Below are positions 46,562 to 55,460 of a stretch of 64,000 nt of DNA, in pieces. A program made the translations under genes and the position numbers. The stretch's first letter is position 1. Each line of letters begins with the position of its first letter. Origin of the DNA: Sphingomonadales bacterium (GTDB taxonomy: Bacteria; Pseudomonadota; Alphaproteobacteria; Sphingomonadales; Govanellaceae); assembly GCA_019455285.1 (NCBI GenBank), contig JACFMS010000010.1:1-64000 (forward strand), in the 5' to 3' direction. The notes beneath the pieces are model-generated. The model had not been told where the DNA came from. It saw only the letters and a list, made by a program, of their open reading frames with translations, and ran no database searches.

Positions 46562-47488
46562 TCAGCCCGCCATCAGCGCCCCGACATGGGCCGTCACCGA
46601 CCGCCCCAGCGCCGCCAGATCATAGCCGCCTTCCAACATCGAGACGACCCGGCCGCCGCATAATTTGCGGGCGCGGGCGCAAATCTGCCCGGTCACCCAG
46701 GCGTAGTCTTCCTCATGCAAGCGCAAGTTGGCCAACGGGTCATCCTGATGGCCGTCAAAGCCCGCCGATATGAACACAAAGTCGGGAGCGAAGGCATCGA
46801 GCGCCGGCAGAATGACATCCTCATAGGCGGCCCGGAATAGCGGACCGCCGGAGCCCGGGTCAAGGGGCGCGTTGACGATGACGCCCTTACCCTTGTCGCG
46901 CACACTGCCGGTTCCCGGATAAAGCGGCCACTGGTGGGTCGACGCATAGAAGAAATCGCCATCGCCGGCCGCCACGGTCTGGGTGCCGTTGCCATGGTGG
47001 ACATCAAAGTCGATCACCGCCAAACGCTGAAATCCATGGATCGCGCGGGCGTGAAGCGCGGCAACCGCGATGTTATTGAAGAGGCAAAAGCCCATGGCCT
47101 GAGCCGGTTCGGCATGATGGCCGGGCGGGCGGACGGCGCAAAAGGCGTTATCGACCTCCCTCTTGGCCACCGCATCCACCGCCGCGCATCCCGCCCCAGC
47201 GGCCCGAAGCGCCGCCTCCCTTGATCCCGGCGAGACCACGGTATCGGCATCAAGCCGGGCGTAGCCGGCCGTAGGAATGGCGGCCAGCACCTGATCAATG
47301 TAGGCCGCCGGATGGACCCGCAGCAGGTCGTCCCGCTCGGCCAAGGGCGCTTCGTGATGGATAAGGCCGGCGCAGGCCTCGTCGGCCAGCACTTCCATGA
47401 CGGCGCGCAGGCGTTCGCTGCGCTCGGCATGGCCGGGGCCGGTATCGTGCCGCAAGCAGGCGTTATGGGTAAACAGCGCGGTGGTCAT
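46562..47488 (-). CDS. Histone deacetylase family protein (acetoin-utilisation AcuC-like)
   Basis: A 308-residue class II HDAC-like zinc amidohydrolase. HDTGPGHAERSERL at the start, RPPGHHAEPAQAMGFCLFNNIAVAA with the catalytic His pair, IDFDVHHGNGTQ with metal-binding Asp/His, and ISAGFDGHQDDPLA are all conserved. Bacterial substrates include acetylated enzymes such as acetyl-CoA synthetase, or acetylpolyamines. Its place between a fatty acyl-CoA ligase gene (4 bp upstream) and xseB makes deacetylation of a CoA ligase an attractive idea, but this is inference. Confidence 0.92.
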   Translation of the reverse strand: MTTALFTHNACLRHDTGPGHAERSERLRAVMEVLADEACAGLIHHEAPLAERDDLLRVHPAAYIDQVLAAIPTAGYARLDADTVVSPGSREAALRAAGAGCAAVDAVAKREVDNAFCAVRPPGHHAEPAQAMGFCLFNNIAVAALHARAIHGFQRLAVIDFDVHHGNGTQTVAAGDGDFFYASTHQWPLYPGTGSVRDKGKGVIVNAPLDPGSGGPLFRAAYEDVILPALDAFAPDFVFISAGFDGHQDDPLANLRLHEEDYAWVTGQICARARKLCGGRVVSMLEGGYDLAALGRSVTAHVGALMAG

Positions 47489-47492
47489 GATC

Positions 47493-49190
47493 TCAGGGTA
47501 CCTTGGCGGCGGCTGGCTGCCGCTTCGCCAACTCCTCGTCCTTCAGCTCCTTCTTCGACAGCTTGCCAACCATGGTCTTGGGCAGCGAGGGGCGGATTTC
47601 GATCTCCACCGGCATTTCGTGCTTGCCGATGCGGGGGCGCAAGAATTCCTTGATGGTGTCCGCGGTGACGCTGTTATGCCCCGGCTTTAGGGCGACGAAC
47701 GCCTTGGGCGCTTCGCCGCGGTAAGCGTCGGGAATGCCGATCACCACCACCTCGGCAACCGAGGGGTGTTCATAGATAGCCTCCTCCACCACGCGGGGGA
47801 ACACGTTATAGCCGCTGACCAGGATAAGGTCCTTCTCGCGGTCGACGATATAGGTATAGCCCTCCTCGTCCATGCGCCCCAAGTCGCCGGTCAACAGCCG
47901 GCCGTTGACGATGGTCTCGGCGGTGGCCTCGGGCCGCTTCCAGTAGCCCTTCATCACCTGCGGCCCAACGATGGCGATCTCGCCGACCTCACCCAAGGGC
48001 ATTTCCTTCATCGGGTCGTCGCGGTCGACGATCAGGATGTCGGTGGCCGGCATGGGCAGGCCGATGGAGCCTTCCTTGTTTTTCCCACTATAGGGATTGC
48101 CTGAAGCCACCGGCGAGCATTCGGTCAAGCCGTAGCCTTCAAAGAGCTTGCATCCCGATTCCGCCTCGAACGCCCGCTTTAGTTCCAAGGGCAACGGCGC
48201 GCCGCCGGAGAAGCAGGCCTTCAAGGAACGCAACGCTCCCTCTTTTGCCGCCGGATGATTGAGAAAGGCGCGAAACATGGTCGGCACGCCGGCCATCAAG
48301 GTCGGTTTTCTCCGGGCAATGGCCTTCATCACCTCGTTAAGCTCGAACTTCGGCAGCATAACGATTTCGGCGGCGATCAGGATGCCCATGGTCATCACGC
48401 CGGTGAGTGCGAAAGCGTGGAAGAACGGCAGCACGCCCAACATTCGCTCGCTGCCCACCCCGGCTTCTGACGTCCACAGCCGCGACTGCACGGCGTTCAC
48501 ATAGAGATTGGCGTGGGTCAGCATCGCGCCCTTGGGCGTGCCGGTGGTGCCGCCGGTGTATTGCAGCACCGCCACATCTTCCTTGGGATTGACGGCGACC
48601 GGCGTCGGCTTCTCGCCAAACCGCAAGAGATCACGAAAGCTGGTGTGCTTGTCGTCCCAGGTGACCACCGCGATGTCCTTCGGTCGGACGAGGGGAAACA
48701 GGAAGTTTTTGGGAAACGGCAGCACGTCGGTCAACGAGCCGACGATCAGGCGCTTCAGGCGGCTTTCCCGCACCACCTGCGCCATCTTGGGGTAGAGGGC
48801 CTCCAGGTCGAGAGTGACCATGAGGTCGGTGTCGGAATCCTCGACTTGGTAGAGAAGCTCACGCTCGGCATAAAGCGGGCTGTAGTTGACCACCGTGCCG
48901 CCGGCCTTCAGCACGCCGAAAAAGGCGATGACGAACTGCGGACAATTGGGCAGGAAAAGGCCGACCTTGGTCCCCTTCGTCACTCCTAAGGCCTGGAACC
49001 CGGCCGCCGCCTGGTTGACCATCTCGCCGAGCTGGCGGTAGCTGAAGCGCTTGCCCATGAAGTCCATGGCCGGACGATCGGGATAATCGCGCGCCGCCGC
49101 GTCGACCAAATCCCACAACGGCCGCGGCGTGATCTTGACATGCCAATCCACGCCCGCCGGATAATGCGCCAACCACGGCCGCTCGACCAT
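47493..49190 (-). CDS. fadD: Long-chain fatty-acid-CoA ligase
   Basis: A 565-residue AMP-forming ligase that activates fatty acids to acyl-CoA. The P-loop motif is LQYTGGTTGTPKGAMLTHAN, followed by EGYGLTECSPV (A5), TGDLGRMDEEGYTYIVDREKDLI (A7-A8) and the C-terminal catalytic Lys in LPKTMVGKLSKKEL. GGGAGGTG precedes the ATG. It is the first gene of a minus-strand series continuing into the HDAC gene and xseB-ispA-dxs-tlyA. Confidence 0.94.
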   Translation of the reverse strand: MVERPWLAHYPAGVDWHVKITPRPLWDLVDAAARDYPDRPAMDFMGKRFSYRQLGEMVNQAAAGFQALGVTKGTKVGLFLPNCPQFVIAFFGVLKAGGTVVNYSPLYAERELLYQVEDSDTDLMVTLDLEALYPKMAQVVRESRLKRLIVGSLTDVLPFPKNFLFPLVRPKDIAVVTWDDKHTSFRDLLRFGEKPTPVAVNPKEDVAVLQYTGGTTGTPKGAMLTHANLYVNAVQSRLWTSEAGVGSERMLGVLPFFHAFALTGVMTMGILIAAEIVMLPKFELNEVMKAIARRKPTLMAGVPTMFRAFLNHPAAKEGALRSLKACFSGGAPLPLELKRAFEAESGCKLFEGYGLTECSPVASGNPYSGKNKEGSIGLPMPATDILIVDRDDPMKEMPLGEVGEIAIVGPQVMKGYWKRPEATAETIVNGRLLTGDLGRMDEEGYTYIVDREKDLILVSGYNVFPRVVEEAIYEHPSVAEVVVIGIPDAYRGEAPKAFVALKPGHNSVTADTIKEFLRPRIGKHEMPVEIEIRPSLPKTMVGKLSKKELKDEELAKRQPAAAKVP

Positions 49191-49277
49191 CAGAACACCT
49201 CCCCGCTTACTCCCGAGACGGACAGTCTACCCCGTCTATCCTGGTTTTGCATCCGTGCGATGAAGGAAGTCTCTGTC

Positions 49278-49313
49278 TTGACACCCGATACGTAACAGGG
49301 TACATTACCGCCA
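49278..49313 (+). promoter_or_regulatory. Promoter of higBA
   Basis: TTGACA (49278-49283), a 17-bp spacer and TACATT (49301-49306) form a good sigma-70-type promoter. GTAA-N9-TTAC overlaps the -10 and may be part of the operator. The ATG starts 6 nt after the -10, predicting a leaderless transcript, the same geometry as brnTA. Confidence 0.65.
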
Positions 49314-49594
49314 TGATACGGCGGATCAAGCATAAAGGCTTGAAGAAGCTTTACCAGAAGGGGGACGCTTCGGCCTTTAATGCCGATCACGTCAAACGCT
49401 TGCGTCTGATTTTGCAATGGTTGGACGCTGCCGGAAAACCGGAAGACCTGGATTTACCTGGTTTTGCCTTGCACCAACTGAAAGGCGCACGCAAAGGCGC
49501 GTGGTCCGTCACCGTCGCGGGTCCGTACCGCGTCACCTGGAAGATAGATGACGATGGCGGCTTTATCGAAATTGATTATGAGGACTATCACTGA
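49313..49594 (+). CDS. higB: HigB-type toxin (RelE/HigB family mRNA interferase)
   Basis: A 93-residue toxin. [36 protein letters not shown] is the HigB N-terminal pattern and [26 protein letters not shown] the catalytic core; HigB cleaves mRNA at the ribosome. The ATG at 49313 is used since the in-frame extension upstream covers the promoter. Its TGA stop overlaps the higA ATG. Confidence 0.94.
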   Translation: MIRRIKHKGLKKLYQKGDASAFNADHVKRLRLILQWLDAAGKPEDLDLPGFALHQLKGARKGAWSVTVAGPYRVTWKIDDDGGFIEIDYEDYH

Positions 49595-49881
49595 TGATGC
49601 ACAATCCTCCTCACCCCGGTGAAAGCATCCGTGAGTTGTGCCTTGAACCGCTAGACTTAAGCGTGACTGAGGCAGCCAAACACTTAGGCGTTTCGCGCAA
49701 GCACTTTTCAGCGCTGCTCAACGGACACGCGGGTATTTCCCCCGAAATGGCCATTCGGCTTGCCAAGGCATTCGGCGGTTCCGAGGAAGCATGGCTGCGG
49801 CTGCAAATGAACTACGACCTGTCCATTGCTCGCCAACACGCCAATGAAATTCATGTGACACGGCTGCGTAGGGCGGCGTAA
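49594..49881 (+). CDS. higA: HigA-type antitoxin (XRE family)
   Basis: A 95-residue antitoxin with a helix-turn-helix ([39 protein letters not shown]) and the HPGE motif [17 protein letters not shown] usual in HigA. It should neutralise HigB and bind the promoter. Toxin-first gene order is the norm for higBA. The ATG overlaps the higB stop by one base. Confidence 0.95.
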   Translation: MMHNPPHPGESIRELCLEPLDLSVTEAAKHLGVSRKHFSALLNGHAGISPEMAIRLAKAFGGSEEAWLRLQMNYDLSIARQHANEIHVTRLRRAA

Positions 49882-49903
49882 ACAAGCCAATTCTCGGGAA
49901 ATT

Positions 49904-49979
49904 GTAGTGTGGGTTAAGCGCAAGCGAACCCACAATCAGGTCATAAAATTCGCGGGTCCGCTGCGCTTGACCCACGCTA
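49904..49979. repeat. Dispersed GTGGGTT repeat, long copy with inverted ends
   Basis: TAGTGTGGGTTAAGCGCAAG at the left is followed at once by CGAACCCACA, making a small hairpin (GTGGGTT/AACCCAC), and the same element recurs inverted at the right end (CGCTGCGCTTGACCCACGCTA). A near-identical left part occurs at 55271-55303. It lies between higA and the convergent MBL gene. Confidence 0.75.
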
Positions 49980-49985
49980 CGGGAG

Positions 49986-51017
49986 TCATGAAGAAGGGAC
50001 GGAGAACCACCTTACCCCGTCAGCGTCGTCTTCGAATGTCAATTCGCCGCGCTCGCGCAGGTAATGGAGATGTGCGGTGGCTTCGCCCGCCGCCAACAAG
50101 ATCTGCCGGCCCACCACCTCGCGCTTGAAGATGTGCGGCAGGAGATCGATGGCGCGTTGCGGCGTGCGGCACAGCGCGCGCACCGTGTTCAAGCGATCCT
50201 CGTGCTCGGCGATCAGCGCCTTGGCGCGCACGGCAGCGCCATAAAACGGCAAGCCATGGGCCGGCAGCACCAGCGTGTCATCGGACAGCTGCGCCATCTC
50301 AGCCAAGCTATCGAGCCACTCCGCCAAGGGATCGGCCTCGGGCTCCATGGCGTGCACGCTGATGTTGGAGGAAATTTTCGGCAATAATTGATCGCCGGAA
50401 ATCATCAAGCCGTCGTGCGGCCGAATAAGGCACGCATGTTCCGGCGAATGACCGCGCCCCACCTTCACCTGAAATGTTTGCGCTCCAAGATTCAGCGTCA
50501 TGCCATCACGCAAGCGGCAAAACGCAGCGGGCGGCGGCAGGGAAGTATCGGCGAAATGACCATAGCCCGCTTTATCCACCAGCTCCTGCTCGGCCAAGCT
50601 TAGCCCCGTGCGCTTGAAAAACGCCATGATCTCCGGCGGCGCCTTGTCCCAGCGGCCAAGCGTCAAGGAGCGGCCGACGAAATATTCCTCCGCCGTCATG
50701 TAGAGCGGCGCGTTCAAACGCTCGCACAGCCAACCGGCAAGGCCCATGTGATCGGGATGCATATGGGTAACGATGACGCGGCGCACCGGCTTTTGGCTGA
50801 GCGGTCCGGCCAGCAATTTCTCCCACGCGCGCTGCAAGTTCGGCATTTTAATGCCGGTATCAACCAGCGTCCAGCCGTCGCCTTCGTCGATCGCCCATAA
50901 ATTGATATGATCGAGAATAAACGGTAACGGCATCCTGATCCACAAGATGCTCTCGGCAACCTCCACCGCCTCGCCAACGGCAGGCGGCTGTTGTTCATGA
51001 TACCGGATTTTGCGCAT
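49986..51017 (-). CDS. MBL-fold metallo-hydrolase
   Basis: A 343-residue metallo-beta-lactamase-fold protein with VTHMHPDHMGLAGWL (HxHxDH), VGRGHSPEHACLI (third His), MISGDQLLP (Asp) and LPAHGLPF (last His). A C-terminal winged-helix-like region (ALCRTPQRAIDLLP...EATAHLHYLRERGEL) is present as in LACTB2-type proteins. Its ATG directly abuts the stop codon of the acyl-CoA dehydrogenase gene, so the two are coupled; a role in acyl-CoA or thioester chemistry is possible but unproven. Confidence 0.88.
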   Translation of the reverse strand: MRKIRYHEQQPPAVGEAVEVAESILWIRMPLPFILDHINLWAIDEGDGWTLVDTGIKMPNLQRAWEKLLAGPLSQKPVRRVIVTHMHPDHMGLAGWLCERLNAPLYMTAEEYFVGRSLTLGRWDKAPPEIMAFFKRTGLSLAEQELVDKAGYGHFADTSLPPPAAFCRLRDGMTLNLGAQTFQVKVGRGHSPEHACLIRPHDGLMISGDQLLPKISSNISVHAMEPEADPLAEWLDSLAEMAQLSDDTLVLPAHGLPFYGAAVRAKALIAEHEDRLNTVRALCRTPQRAIDLLPHIFKREVVGRQILLAAGEATAHLHYLRERGELTFEDDADGVRWFSVPSS

Positions 51018-52811
51018 CTATACCGCCAGTTGCTCGACGCTCAGCGCATAAAGCAGCGCATCGCCTTTAACGATTGGCTCCACCAGCGCCACCGCCGGCG
51101 GCAAGAGTTGTTCCACATAGAACCGTGCCACGACGACGCGGGCCTGCAAATACGCGGCATCGCCCTCGCCGTTCGCCAGCATGGCGGTCGCCCGCTTCGC
51201 GCCAAGGCCCAGCAGGTATGCGCCCACCGTCATGGCAAACAAACGCAAATACGGCGTCGCCCCGGCGGCGGCGGCGCGTAAGCTTTGCTCGCGCTCCGCC
51301 ATCATCCATGCCGTGGCGCGGCGCAGCGCGGCAAGCGCATGCCCGACGCCATCCGCGATGGCCCCTAAGTCGCCGTCGGGCGGCAGATCATTGACAAACG
51401 CCTCGATGCGATTAAACAGCGCCTGCCAATGCTCGCCGGCGTCCTGACCGAGCTTGCGGCCGATAAGATCCATGGCCTGGACGCCGTTGGTGCCTTCATA
51501 GATCGGCGTGATGCGCACATCGCGCAAGGTCTGAGCGACGCCGGTTTCCTCGATAAAGCCCATGCCGCCATGCACCTGGATGGCGAGCGAGGCCGCTTCC
51601 ACGCCGACGTCGGAGCCGTAAGCCTTGCTCAACGGCGTCAGCAAATCGGCCAAGCCCTGGTTCCACCACCGCTCTTCCCGATCGGCGGCGTGGTGCGCCA
51701 GATCAATGGCCTTGGCGTTGAGATAGCCAATCGCGCGCACCGCTTCCACCGACGCCTTGATGGTGAGGAGCATACGCCGGACATCAGGATGCTCGAGGAT
51801 GGGAGCTTTGGCATCGCTGGCGCCGATGGGCTTGCCCTGCACCCGCTCGCGCGCATAGCCAAGCGCCTGTTGATAGGCAAGCTCGGCCACTCCGAGCCCC
51901 TGCATACCGACGCCGAGCCGGGCCAGGTTCATCATGGTGAACATGCAGCTCATGCCCTTATTTTCCTCGCCGATGAGATAGCCGACGCAGCGGCCATTAT
52001 CGCCATAGGACATGACGCAGGTGGGGCTGGCGTGAATGCCGAGCTTGTGTTCCAGGGACACCGGGCGCAGATCGTTGCGCGCGCCCAGGGAACCATCCTT
52101 GTTGACCAGGAACTTCGGCACCAGAAACAGCGAGATGCCCTTGGTGCCGGCGGGCGCATCGGGCAGACGGGCAAGCACCAGATGAATGATGTTGTCCGTC
52201 ATATCGTGGTCGCCGTAGGTGATGAAGATCTTCTGGCCCGAGATGAGGTAAGTGCCGTCGGCCTGGCGCTCGGCCTTGGTGCGGAGCGCGCCGACGTCGG
52301 TGCCGGCCTGCGGCTCGGTCAGGTTCATGGTGCCGGTCCATTCCCCCGAGATGAGCTTGGGCAGGTAGGTCGCCTTCAGCTCGTCGGAGCCATGGGCAAG
52401 GAGCGCTTCCGTGGCGCCATGGTTGAGCATCGGACACAGCCCAAACGCCGTGTTGGCGGAGGCGATCATTTCATTCAAGATGACCCCGAAAATATACGGC
52501 AGCCCCTGGCCGCCGTAAGCCGGATCGAGGGAGATGCCGTTCCAGCCCCCCTCCACATACTGCCGGTAGGCCTCGGCAAAGCCCTTGGCCGTGCGCACCT
52601 GGCCATTCTCTATCCGCGCCCCTTCCGCATCCGCCGAGCGGCGCAGGGGGCCTAAGACTTCGGCGGTGAATTTGCCGGCCTCTTCCAGGATGGTGGCGAC
52701 GAAATCGCCGCCGGCCTCGGCATAGCCCGGCAGTTTGGTCAGGTCCTCGTAGCCGATGACGTGGTCGAGAACAAAGCGCATATCGCGAACCGGCGCGACG
52801 TAAGCAGCCAT
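51018..52811 (-). CDS. Acyl-CoA dehydrogenase, 600-residue DmdC/AcdA type
   Basis: A 597-residue acyl-CoA dehydrogenase. The middle domain has TMNLTEPQAGTDVGALRT and YLISGQKIFITYGDHD; the helical domain has SLAIQVHGGMGFIEETGVAQTLRDVRI and the YEGTNGVQAMDLIGRKL active-site segment. A C-terminal extension of about 150 residues sets it apart from 380-residue enzymes and matches the DmdC group (3-methylmercaptopropionyl-CoA) and related enzymes of unknown chain length. GGAG precedes the ATG. Divergent from the Sua5-type gene. Confidence 0.92.
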   Translation of the reverse strand: MAAYVAPVRDMRFVLDHVIGYEDLTKLPGYAEAGGDFVATILEEAGKFTAEVLGPLRRSADAEGARIENGQVRTAKGFAEAYRQYVEGGWNGISLDPAYGGQGLPYIFGVILNEMIASANTAFGLCPMLNHGATEALLAHGSDELKATYLPKLISGEWTGTMNLTEPQAGTDVGALRTKAERQADGTYLISGQKIFITYGDHDMTDNIIHLVLARLPDAPAGTKGISLFLVPKFLVNKDGSLGARNDLRPVSLEHKLGIHASPTCVMSYGDNGRCVGYLIGEENKGMSCMFTMMNLARLGVGMQGLGVAELAYQQALGYARERVQGKPIGASDAKAPILEHPDVRRMLLTIKASVEAVRAIGYLNAKAIDLAHHAADREERWWNQGLADLLTPLSKAYGSDVGVEAASLAIQVHGGMGFIEETGVAQTLRDVRITPIYEGTNGVQAMDLIGRKLGQDAGEHWQALFNRIEAFVNDLPPDGDLGAIADGVGHALAALRRATAWMMAEREQSLRAAAAGATPYLRLFAMTVGAYLLGLGAKRATAMLANGEGDAAYLQARVVVARFYVEQLLPPAVALVEPIVKGDALLYALSVEQLAV

Positions 52812-52883
52812 AACACTCCATCTCCATGCTTCTCAGGGGGCCTCAAGAAAGCTATGCATACGGATCAGATAAGGCAAGGATCA

Positions 52884-53867
52884 ATGCAGGTGCCAACCAG
52901 TGACGTAGCGGCAACCGGGGCGATGCGGCGGCCATGGGCGACGGCGGCCGAGGCCGCCAGCGCCTTGCGCGCCGGCCGACTCGTCATCCTGCCCACCGAG
53001 ACCGTCTATGGCTTGGGGGCGGACGCCTGTAATGACCTGGCGGTGGCGGCGGTGTTCGAGGCCAAGGGCCGGCCCCAGTTCAACCCCCTCATCGTCCATG
53101 TCCAGGACGCCGCCATGGCGGCACGCCATGCCCGCCTGGAGGGGGTGGCGAGGACGCTGGCCGACGCCTTCTGGCCGGGGCCGTTGACCCTGGTGCTGCC
53201 GCGCATGCCCGATAGCCCGATCTCGCTCCTGGTCAGCGCCGGGCTTGATACCCTGGCGGTGCGCGCCCCGGCCCACCCAGTGGCGCAGGAGATCCTCACC
53301 GATTTCGGCGGCCCCATCGCCGCGCCCTCGGCCAACCGCTCTGGCCATGTCAGCCCGACCCGGGTCGAGGACGCCGCCGCCGAGCTGGGCGACAAGGCGG
53401 CAGCCATCGTCGATGGCGGCCCGTGCCGCGAGGGTCTAGAATCCACCATCATCGCGGTGCGCGAAGGCCACGTGGCGATCCTGCGCCCCGGCACCATAAC
53501 GCCGGATATGATCGAGCGGGCGGCCGGCCTGCCGGCGCGTATCGAAGGCGCGGACGCGCGGCCGACCGCGCCGGGACAACTGGAAAGCCACTATGCCCCG
53601 CGCGCCGAGGTGCGGCTCGATGCCACTGCGCCGAAACCCGGCGAAGCCTTCCTCGCCTTCGGACCCGGCGCACCGCCCGGATTGAACTTGAGCCCAGCGG
53701 GTGATTTAAGAGAAGCCGCCGCGCATCTTTTTGCCTATCTGCGGCAATTGGACGCCAGCGGCGTTGAGCATATCGCGGTGATGCCGATCCCCGAGGCGGG
53801 ATTGGGGCTGGCCATCAATGACCGCCTGCGCCGCGCCGCCGCGCCGCGCCCGGAGAGACGAGCATGA
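52884..53867 (+). CDS. tsaC: L-threonylcarbamoyladenylate synthase (Sua5 type)
   Basis: A 327-residue enzyme that makes threonylcarbamoyl-AMP for the t6A37 tRNA modification. The YrdC domain has LRAGRLVILPTETVYGLGADACN, KGRPQFNPLIVHV and APSANRSGHVSPT. Residues after about 215 (APGQLESHYAPRAEVRL onward) form the extra Sua5 domain, so it is the long form. The ATG at 52884 with AAGGA upstream is chosen; ATG codons at 52854 and 52761 are in frame. Overlaps the next gene by 4 bp. Confidence 0.93.
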   Translation: MQVPTSDVAATGAMRRPWATAAEAASALRAGRLVILPTETVYGLGADACNDLAVAAVFEAKGRPQFNPLIVHVQDAAMAARHARLEGVARTLADAFWPGPLTLVLPRMPDSPISLLVSAGLDTLAVRAPAHPVAQEILTDFGGPIAAPSANRSGHVSPTRVEDAAAELGDKAAAIVDGGPCREGLESTIIAVREGHVAILRPGTITPDMIERAAGLPARIEGADARPTAPGQLESHYAPRAEVRLDATAPKPGEAFLAFGPGAPPGLNLSPAGDLREAAAHLFAYLRQLDASGVEHIAVMPIPEAGLGLAINDRLRRAAAPRPERRA

Positions 53868-55273
53868 GCGTGCTTGATCAGTTGAAGGCCATCGTCGGCC
53901 GCAAGGGCTGGAGCGAAGATGCCGATGAAATCGCGCCGCACCTCATCGAATGGCGCGGGCTTTATCGCGGTCAAACGCCGCTGTTGTTGAAGCCAGCATC
54001 CACCGCCGAAGTGGCGGCGATCCTCAAAATCTGTCAGGACAACGGCGCGCGCATCGCCGTGCAGGGCGGCAACACCGGCGTGGTGTGCGGCGGCGTGCCT
54101 GATGACGGCGGCGAGGAAATTCTGCTTACGCTGTCGCGCCTGCACGCCATCCGCGCGGTGGATGCGGCGAACTTCACGCTGACGGCGGAAGCGGGAGTCA
54201 CCGTCACGGCGCTGCAAGAGGCGGCCAAAGCCCATGACCGATTATTTCCCCTCAGTCTCGCCTCGGAAGGCTCATGCACATTAGGCGGCGTCATCGCCAC
54301 CAACGCCGGCGGCGTCAACGTGCTGCGCTATGGCGTGATGCGCGATCTGGTGCTCGGCATCGAGGCGGTGCTGCCAACGGGCGAGATAGTGGAGCTCCTC
54401 AGCGGTTTGCGCAAGGACAACACCGGTTACGATGTCAAACAATTGTTCATCGGCGCGGAAGGCACGCTGGGCATCGTCACGGCGGCAACGGTCAAACTTT
54501 TCCCCGCGCCCAAGGTGATGGCGACCGCGTTCGTCGCCGTGCCCAACCCGCAAGCGGCGCTCGATTTGCTCGCGTTGGCGCGGGCCGAGACCGGCGACCG
54601 CTTGACCGCGTTCGAGCTCATTTGCCGCGCCGGTGTCGAACTGGTGATCAAACACATTCCCGGCGCGCGCGATCCCTTAACCGAACGCGCGCCCTGGTAC
54701 GTGCTGTTGGAAGTTACCACCTCGAATGCCGAGGAAGCGCTGGAGCCGCGCCTGGAAGCGCTAGCGGCGACGGCGGCGGAACGCGGACTTCTTGGCGACG
54801 GCACGGTGGCGCAAACGGAAGCGCAACGTCAAAGCTTATGGAAGCTGCGCGAAAATATGTCGGAAGCGCAAAAGATTGACAGCGCCAGCATCAAGCACGA
54901 CATCTCGCTGCCGCTCTCCGCCATTCCCGATTTTCTGACGCGCGCCAGCGACGCCGTTCTCGCTGCCATCCCTGGCGCGCGGCCCATGCCCTTCGGGCAT
55001 TTGGGCGATGGCAATCTGCATTTCAACATCTCGGCCCCCATTGGCATGGAGCGGCGCGCCTTTGAGGCGCGCTGGAGCGAGCTCAACCGCATCGTGCATG
55101 ATATCGTCGTCGACATGGGCGGCAGCATCAGCGCCGAGCACGGCATCGGGCGCTTAAAGAAGGCCGATCTCGCCCACTACAAAGACGCCACGGCGCTTTC
55201 GGTGATGCGCGCGCTGAAGCGCACGCTCGACCCCAAGAACATCCTCAACCGCGGCCGGATTTTTGATGTGTAG
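53864..55273 (+). CDS. FAD-linked oxidase, D-2-hydroxyacid dehydrogenase (GlcD/D2HGDH-like)
   Basis: A 469-residue VAO-family flavoprotein. The FAD domain shows IAVQGGNTGVVCGGVPDDGG, LASEGSCTLGGVIATNAGG and KDNTGYDVKQLFIGAEGTLGIVT. The C-terminal domain has PFGHLGDGNLHFNIS (metal-binding His) and ISAEHGIGRLKK. D-2-hydroxyglutarate or D-lactate is the likely substrate group. It starts on an ATGA overlap with the Sua5-type gene, a pairing without obvious functional sense. Confidence 0.92.
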   Translation: MSVLDQLKAIVGRKGWSEDADEIAPHLIEWRGLYRGQTPLLLKPASTAEVAAILKICQDNGARIAVQGGNTGVVCGGVPDDGGEEILLTLSRLHAIRAVDAANFTLTAEAGVTVTALQEAAKAHDRLFPLSLASEGSCTLGGVIATNAGGVNVLRYGVMRDLVLGIEAVLPTGEIVELLSGLRKDNTGYDVKQLFIGAEGTLGIVTAATVKLFPAPKVMATAFVAVPNPQAALDLLALARAETGDRLTAFELICRAGVELVIKHIPGARDPLTERAPWYVLLEVTTSNAEEALEPRLEALAATAAERGLLGDGTVAQTEAQRQSLWKLRENMSEAQKIDSASIKHDISLPLSAIPDFLTRASDAVLAAIPGARPMPFGHLGDGNLHFNISAPIGMERRAFEARWSELNRIVHDIVVDMGGSISAEHGIGRLKKADLAHYKDATALSVMRALKRTLDPKNILNRGRIFDV

Positions 55274-55303
55274 TGTGGGTTTTAGCGCAAGCGAACCCAC
55301 AAT
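55271..55303. repeat. Dispersed GTGGGTT repeat, short copy
   Basis: GTGTGGGTTTTAGCGCAAG followed by CGAACCCACAATC nearly repeats 49905-49936. It overlaps the stop codon of the FAD dehydrogenase gene (TAG of GATGTGTAG) and forms a GTGGGTT/AACCCAC hairpin. Confidence 0.75.
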
Positions 55304-55312
55304 CTACTGAAG

Positions 55313-55460
55313 CCTTCCCCCTCGATGGGGGAAGGTTTGGATGGGGATGATTCATCGCAAGAAATGTTCGACATCACCCCCACCCCGGCCCTCCCCCATC
55401 AATGGGGAGGGAGAAGACTCTATCGCGTGATGCCTTCTCCTCAAAGGAGAAGGTTGGTGA
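55313..55460. repeat. Cluster of three REP-like hairpins
   Basis: Three stems follow one another: CCTTCCCCC/GGGGGAAGG, CTCCCCCAT/ATGGGGAG (one bulged C) and CCTTCTCC/GGAGAAGG. The make-up is akin to the element at 18227-18323. It fills the convergent gap between the FAD dehydrogenase and DUF4139 genes and could act as a two-way terminator. Confidence 0.75.
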
